Below, one piece after another: positions 23,378 through 26,704 of a stretch of 26,704 bases of DNA. Position 1 is the first letter of the stretch, and every line of letters begins with the position of its first letter. The position numbers and the translations under genes are program-made. A model generated the notes under the pieces. The model saw only the letters and a program-made list of their open reading frames with translations. It was not told the DNA's origin and made no database searches. This DNA is from Candidatus Eiseniibacteriota bacterium. Its GTDB lineage: Bacteria > Orphanbacterota > Orphanbacteria > Orphanbacterales > Orphanbacteraceae. The DNA is taken from positions 1-26,704 of the forward strand of contig JAJRWB010000063.1 in assembly GCA_024276995.1 (NCBI GenBank), read 5' to 3'.

Positions 23378-23860
23378 ATGGATCTGCTTGGAAAATTCTT
23401 CGGCCGTGAGGTAGATGCTGAAAACCGACCGGGAAAAACGGGCGGCGGCGTAGCGGGGCATGATACCCGGATCGCCACGTGCGCGCTCTTCCTCGAAATG
23501 GCAGGCGCCGATGGACAGTTCAGCGACGACGAACGCGAGAGAATCGTGTCGATCCTGAAGGAGCGCTTCGCACTGAGCGATGAAGACGCCGCCGGCCTCA
23601 CCCGGGAGGCGCAGCGTCGTCTCGACGGCAGCCTCGATATCTGGGAGTTCACGAACCGGATCAACGAGAATTATTCGATTCCCGAGAAGCTCGATATTCT
23701 TCGCCTCGTCTGGCGTGTCGTCTTTGCCGACGGCGCGCTCGACGCGCACGAGGAGTATGTCGTCCGAAAGGTAGCGAAACTGCTTCGGCTGAGTCATAAG
23801 CAGATGATCGACGCGAAACTGGAAGCGCGCCGCGAGATGGAGGGCGAAGGTGGAGGTTGA
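23378..23860 (+). CDS. TerB-family (tellurite-resistance-like) protein
   Basis: This 160-residue helical protein has two internally similar halves, each with an acidic motif: EMAGADGQFSDDERERI (about 45-61) and VFADGALDAHEEYVVRKVAKLL. These match the TerB family, in which ADGxxxxxE motifs bind metal ions. TerB-like proteins occur in tellurite/stress modules and also as small accessory proteins of unknown role. No other ter gene is present, so tellurite resistance should not be assumed. ATG at 23378 follows GAGGAG. It overlaps the next gene by 11 bases, and the third gene follows with an ATGA overlap, so the three are surely one operon. Confidence 0.88.
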   Translation: MDLLGKFFGREVDAENRPGKTGGGVAGHDTRIATCALFLEMAGADGQFSDDERERIVSILKERFALSDEDAAGLTREAQRRLDGSLDIWEFTNRINENYSIPEKLDILRLVWRVVFADGALDAHEEYVVRKVAKLLRLSHKQMIDAKLEARREMEGEGGG

Positions 23861-24284
23861 GCCGGTCCCGCCCCGCGCAAAGGGATCGACGCTGGTCAGA
23901 AGCGTTGCCGCGGTGCTTCTCGGCTACGTGGCGATGTCCGCCCTCACCGCCGTGCTGCTCGCCCTGATCGCGCGCCACTTTCCATACGTCTTCCCGGAAG
24001 TCGATTCCTTTCCCACTGCACCGTGGGTTGTCCTCCTGCTGGCGGCGGATTTTCTCTTCGCCGGCGCCGGAGGCTTCGTCACCGCGTCGATCGCCGATTC
24101 GGAAGAGGAAAAACACGTCGTCGCCCTGGCGATTTTCGTTCTCGTTCTCGGCATCGCATCGGTGGCTACCATGCCCGATTCGCAGCCGGTGTGGTACAAG
24201 GTCGTGCTCATCCTGCTCGGCCTCGCCGGAGTACGGATCGGGGGAAACATTGCGATCCTCAGAAAGAGCCGGACCGCAGCATGA
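23850..24284 (+). CDS. Four-helix membrane protein, unknown function
   Basis: This 144-residue protein has about four hydrophobic segments (roughly residues 17-37, 54-77, 84-104 and 113-135). The start is GTG at 23850, overlapping the TerB-like stop by 11 bases, with GGAGG six bases upstream, which indicates translational coupling. Its loops have FPYVFPEVDSFPTAPW and ADSEEEKH. No catalytic motif is seen and no family is recognised with confidence. Its stop overlaps the ATG of the YkgJ-type gene (ATGA). Confidence 0.8.
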   Translation: MEVEPVPPRAKGSTLVRSVAAVLLGYVAMSALTAVLLALIARHFPYVFPEVDSFPTAPWVVLLLAADFLFAGAGGFVTASIADSEEEKHVVALAIFVLVLGIASVATMPDSQPVWYKVVLILLGLAGVRIGGNIAILRKSRTAA

Positions 24285-24712
24285 ACAAGAACGGCGCGGA
24301 CGCATCCGACTTCCTCCCCTGGTACCGTGAAGGGCTCCGCTTCGAATGCACCGGGTGCGGCGGATGCTGCACCGGTTCGGAAGGATATGTCTGGGTGAGC
24401 GACGACGAGATCGCGGGAATCGCGAAAGATCTCGGTCTCGAAATCGACGACTTCGGCAAGCGCTATCTACGCCGCGTGGGGAACTCGAAATACGCTCTCC
24501 TCGAAGATCGATCGACAGGCGACTGCGTCTTTCTCTTCGGCCGGCGGTGCATGATCTACGACGTTCGGCCGAAACAGTGCCGCACCTTCCCCTTCTGGGC
24601 GGAAAACCTGAAGTCAAAAAAGAACTGGGAAGCCGCCGCCGAAGAGTGCGAGGGGATCAGCGAAGACGCCCCGCTTCACACGTTCGAGGAGATCGAGAGA
24701 AATCTCGATTGA
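24281..24712 (+). CDS. YkgJ-type cysteine-cluster (zinc/iron-chelating) protein
   Basis: This 143-residue protein has FECTGCGGCCTGSEGYVW near residue 22, the C-x2-C-x2-C-C pattern of the YkgJ/CxxCxxCC family, followed by DCVFLFGRRCMIYDVRPKQCRTFPFW, the second conserved cysteine block (C...C-x-I-Y-x-x-R-P-x-x-C-R-x-F-P). The eight or so cysteines are thought to bind zinc or an iron-sulfur cluster; the biochemical role is largely unknown. ATG at 24281 overlaps the upstream stop by four bases. It ends 54 bases from the convergent M16 gene. Confidence 0.92.
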   Translation: MNKNGADASDFLPWYREGLRFECTGCGGCCTGSEGYVWVSDDEIAGIAKDLGLEIDDFGKRYLRRVGNSKYALLEDRSTGDCVFLFGRRCMIYDVRPKQCRTFPFWAENLKSKKNWEAAAEECEGISEDAPLHTFEEIERNLD

Positions 24713-24765
24713 AGCGGTTGTCGGACGCGATGCGGGAGTGATCGACCCGGGAGCGACGCCGTAGT

Positions 24766-26190
24766 TTATTCGCCGAACTGGATCGGTTTCAGCTCGATCA
24801 CGGGACCCAGGCCCAGGCTATCCAGGGGTGTGTCCAACTTCGACGGATCCCCGACCACCAGGACCACCAGCGAGTCATCCAGATGATTGTATTCTTCACC
24901 ACAGCGGCGTATCTCTTCCAGTGAGGCGCCTTTCAATGCTTCGAAGTACTGTTCGCGACTATCCTGGGACCGGCCGTTGATCAGATCGTCCAGAACCTGA
25001 TTGACGATTGCGACCGGCCGCTCATTCATCCGGATCAAGTCGCCGATGAAGTAGTTTCGAGCAGGTTCGATCTCTTTCTCGCTGAGGGGATTGGTTTTTG
25101 CTCCCCCCACTTCCTCGAGCGCGATATCGATCAGGGGAACCGTGACTTCCGGCCGGGAAGATCCAAGAGTCCCTAACGTTGCGTCTTCATCATTCACGCT
25201 GAGCAGGAGGGCGAATCCATAAGAGAGGCCTTCCTGACGCGCGCGGAAATACACCCTGCCGTACCCCACTGCATAGTTCTGAATCCGTGCCGCCGCGTAG
25301 TCCGGAGAACGCCGGTTCAGATTGAATACTTTCCGGCCGACGCGAATCTGGCTTTGCGCGTATTCACCCGGCAGAATGTACACTCCCGGTTCGGGTTTCG
25401 GCGTCCAGTCGTTCTTCACGGGCAGTTCGAATTGTGGATCGTGATCCCAGCCGGACAGAACTTCATTGAGAAGAGGCAGGATCTGCCCTGGCTGAAAATC
25501 GCCGCTTATGCCGATCAAGGCGTTCTTCGGATGAACAAACTTCGAGTAGAGTTCGCGCAACGCTTCCGGGGTGACGGCCTCGATTTCGGCTTTGGACTCC
25601 AGGTAATTCCTGGGGTTATCCCGGCCCGAAATAAGGAGGGAGAAACGGTGATCGGCAATACTGCCCGGTCTGTTGTTGATGCTCTGAAGTGCTTTAATGC
25701 GCCGTCCCCTGGCCCGTTCGAGACGATCCTCCTCGAAGGCGGGGTGCAGCAATACGTCGCTCCAAAGCTGGAGGCCCTCGCGGAGATCCTCGCTGACCAT
25801 ACTGACGGAAACGCGCCCGAAAGTATTTCCCGACGAGGTCGAGATTTGGATATTCTTCCTCGCGAGACGCTCATCCAGCGAGTCCGGCGACATCTTCTCC
25901 GTCCCGCCATCCCTCCAGACTTCGCCCAGGAGCCTGGAAGCCGCGAACGATTCCACGGGCAGATAGCGCAGCCCCATCCTGAAAACAATGGAGATGTTAA
26001 GGAGCGGCAGGCTGTTGTTCTGGAAGAGGAGGACGGGAATCCCCGACTCGAGCGTGTCGCGCTCGGCCGTGGCCATGTCGAACTGAACAGGAGTGTAGCT
26101 GAGTTCATCCGGATGACGCGCCGTCTCGGCACCGGCCTCGCCCGGAAAGTGGATCAGGACCAGGAAAAGAAGGGACGCACATCTACTCAT
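24766..26190 (-). CDS. M16-family peptidase-like protein without the zinc motif
   Basis: This 474-residue secreted protein has a signal peptide at residues 1-20 (CASLLFLVLIHFPGEAGA) and two M16 (insulinase/pitrilysin) half-domains. The first resembles NNSLPLLNISIVFRMG...GTEKMSPDSLDERL. The zinc site HxxEH expected about 30 residues after the first strand is replaced by SRLLGEVW, so this is the non-catalytic partner type, as in two-subunit bacterial M16 peptidases. Further family blocks are YSKFVHPKNALIGISGDF and VGRKVFN. ATG at 26188-26190 overlaps the upstream gene stop by eight bases, so the two are coupled. The normally catalytic partner upstream is cut by an IS3 element. Confidence 0.85.
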   Translation of the reverse strand: MSRCASLLFLVLIHFPGEAGAETARHPDELSYTPVQFDMATAERDTLESGIPVLLFQNNSLPLLNISIVFRMGLRYLPVESFAASRLLGEVWRDGGTEKMSPDSLDERLARKNIQISTSSGNTFGRVSVSMVSEDLREGLQLWSDVLLHPAFEEDRLERARGRRIKALQSINNRPGSIADHRFSLLISGRDNPRNYLESKAEIEAVTPEALRELYSKFVHPKNALIGISGDFQPGQILPLLNEVLSGWDHDPQFELPVKNDWTPKPEPGVYILPGEYAQSQIRVGRKVFNLNRRSPDYAAARIQNYAVGYGRVYFRARQEGLSYGFALLLSVNDEDATLGTLGSSRPEVTVPLIDIALEEVGGAKTNPLSEKEIEPARNYFIGDLIRMNERPVAIVNQVLDDLINGRSQDSREQYFEALKGASLEEIRRCGEEYNHLDDSLVVLVVGDPSKLDTPLDSLGLGPVIELKPIQFGE

Positions 26191-26580
26191 GACTACCCTC
26201 CGGTTTCTCCTCCGGTTCGAGGAAAACGACGGAGGTTTTTTGCCGCTGGAAAATCCCGGCCGCCAGTTCAGTGATCTCCTCCGGAGTGATGCCCTCGTAC
26301 GCTTCGAACCGTTGGTAGGTGTGTCGCCAGTCGTGATAAACAGCCTGGGCATCGAGCAGCACATCCGCCAGGGCACTGTTGGTTTCCAGGCTGTAGTAGT
26401 AGTCCTTGCGAAGGGCGCTTCGGATCTCATCGAGTCGTTCAGGAGTCACTTTCTCGGTCTGGAGTCCGTCGAGTTCCTCCCAGATCATCTTCTCCACCTC
26501 TTCGTTGTTTGAGCTTTCGAGCGGGGTTGCCTGGATCTCGAATATCCCCGGGTACCGATTGAATGATCTTCCTCCGGAAG
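26183..26580 (-). pseudogene. M16 peptidase partner, 3' part, interrupted by IS3 element
   Basis: The frame runs from the IS junction at 26580 to TAG at 26183-26185, giving 131 residues. It reads SGGRSFNRYPGIFEIQ, then KMIWEELDGLQTEKVTPERL, ending in LAAGIFQRQKTSVVFLEP. This is the C-terminal M16 half-domain (GGRxFxxR, late helices, K-TSVVF...P). The N-terminal part, which in relatives carries HxxEH, is not in the window and is separated by the inserted element. An internal ATG at 26497 could restart translation but would give only a fragment. It overlaps the following M16 gene by eight bases. Confidence 0.85.
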
Positions 26581-26704
26581 TGTGGACACCTGTTTACGCC
26601 ACCTCCCTGGCGGCATGCGTTTTCTCGAACTCCACGGGGCTGACATATCCGAGCGACGAATGAATCCGAATCGTGTTGTAGAAGCATTCGATGTAATCGA
26701 AGAT
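26581..26704 (-). mobile_element. IS3-family insertion sequence, terminal part
   Basis: The element end is placed at 26581, where TGTGGACACC follows the last M16 base. IS3 elements usually begin TG and end CA, which fits TGTGGACAC here. The transposase end lies 13 bases inside. The rest of the element lies beyond the right edge, so target duplication cannot be checked. Confidence 0.65.
26594..26704 (-). CDS. IS3-family transposase OrfB, C-terminal fragment
   Basis: The frame enters from the right edge and stops at TAA (26594-26596), giving 36 residues: [20 protein letters not shown] then [16 protein letters not shown]. This is the standard end of the IS3 OrfB rve integrase domain, in which FDYIExFYNxxRxHSxLGYxSPxxFE follows the last catalytic Glu. 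The DDE core is beyond the window. It is oriented in the same direction as the interrupted peptidase genes. Confidence 0.93.
   Translation of the reverse strand: MFDYIECFYNTIRIHSSLGYVSPVEFEKTHAAREVA

Noticed and set aside
23378-24712. Tellurite-resistance operon
   Set aside because: Only a TerB-like protein is present; TerC, TerD and other ter genes are missing.
1-26704. CRISPR array, tRNA or rRNA genes
   Set aside because: No regularly spaced direct repeats were seen, and no tRNA cloverleaf or rRNA sequence was recognised on either strand.

Overview
The window is GC-rich, gene-dense DNA from a Gram-negative-type bacterium. Evidence for this is an envelope lipoprotein, an inner-membrane type III export protein, a Tat-type Fe-S protein and periplasmic multihaem cytochromes. 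Strong GGAGG-type ribosome binding sites and several GTG/TTG starts are used. No rRNA, tRNA or phylogenetic marker is present. The mix of haem-rich respiration and orphan genes suggests an uncultured deep lineage, but the phylum cannot be named from this sequence. Both ends run into insertion sequences: the C-terminus of an IS1380-type transposase at the left and an IS3-type transposase at the right.

Layout. 1-280: transposase remnant. 372-2583 (minus): APC permease, small membrane protein and ArsR-type regulator. 2672-4699 (minus): S41 peptidase-like protein, CMD/AhpD-like protein, YciI-like protein and a mini beta-carbonic-anhydrase-like protein, closely spaced with strong ribosome binding sites. 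4846-7014 (minus): a lone SctV/FlhA-family export-gate protein, closer to the virulence-type (SctV) than the flagellar branch. 7197-9932 (plus): an operon for an anchored octahaem cytochrome c, a four-cluster ferredoxin (NrfC type) and a NrfD-type membrane subunit, forming a quinone/periplasm electron-transfer module. 10038-14393 (minus): a 1451-residue exported protein with six beta-type modules followed by a domain with 13 CXXCH sites and three non-standard haem-like sites.

14880-23195 holds the least familiar material. Two paralogous proteins without Sec signals (367 and 385 aa) bracket a divergent SGNH-hydrolase-like gene and a GT39-type glycosyltransferase. They are followed by a small lipoprotein and a 393-aa protein. 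The 393-aa protein joins a degenerate metalloprotease-like motif (EEAGHH) to thirteen tandem 11-residue cationic amphipathic repeats. All three signal-less genes carry the same upstream signature, GCAAC-N19-ATAAG, and similar short structured leaders. I read them as one regulon of candidate non-Sec export substrates or surface assembly proteins. This is the best candidate for an undescribed system here. A link to the orphan SctV is possible but unproven.

23378-24712 (plus) is a tightly overlapping three-gene operon: TerB-like, membrane protein, YkgJ-type cysteine cluster. 24766-26580 (minus) is an M16 peptidase pair whose upstream partner is cut by the IS3 element. Several genes show decay or editing: the S41 protein lacks its central RGNPGG block, the SGNH gene has an in-frame stop before its conserved C-terminal helix, and the M16 partner is interrupted.
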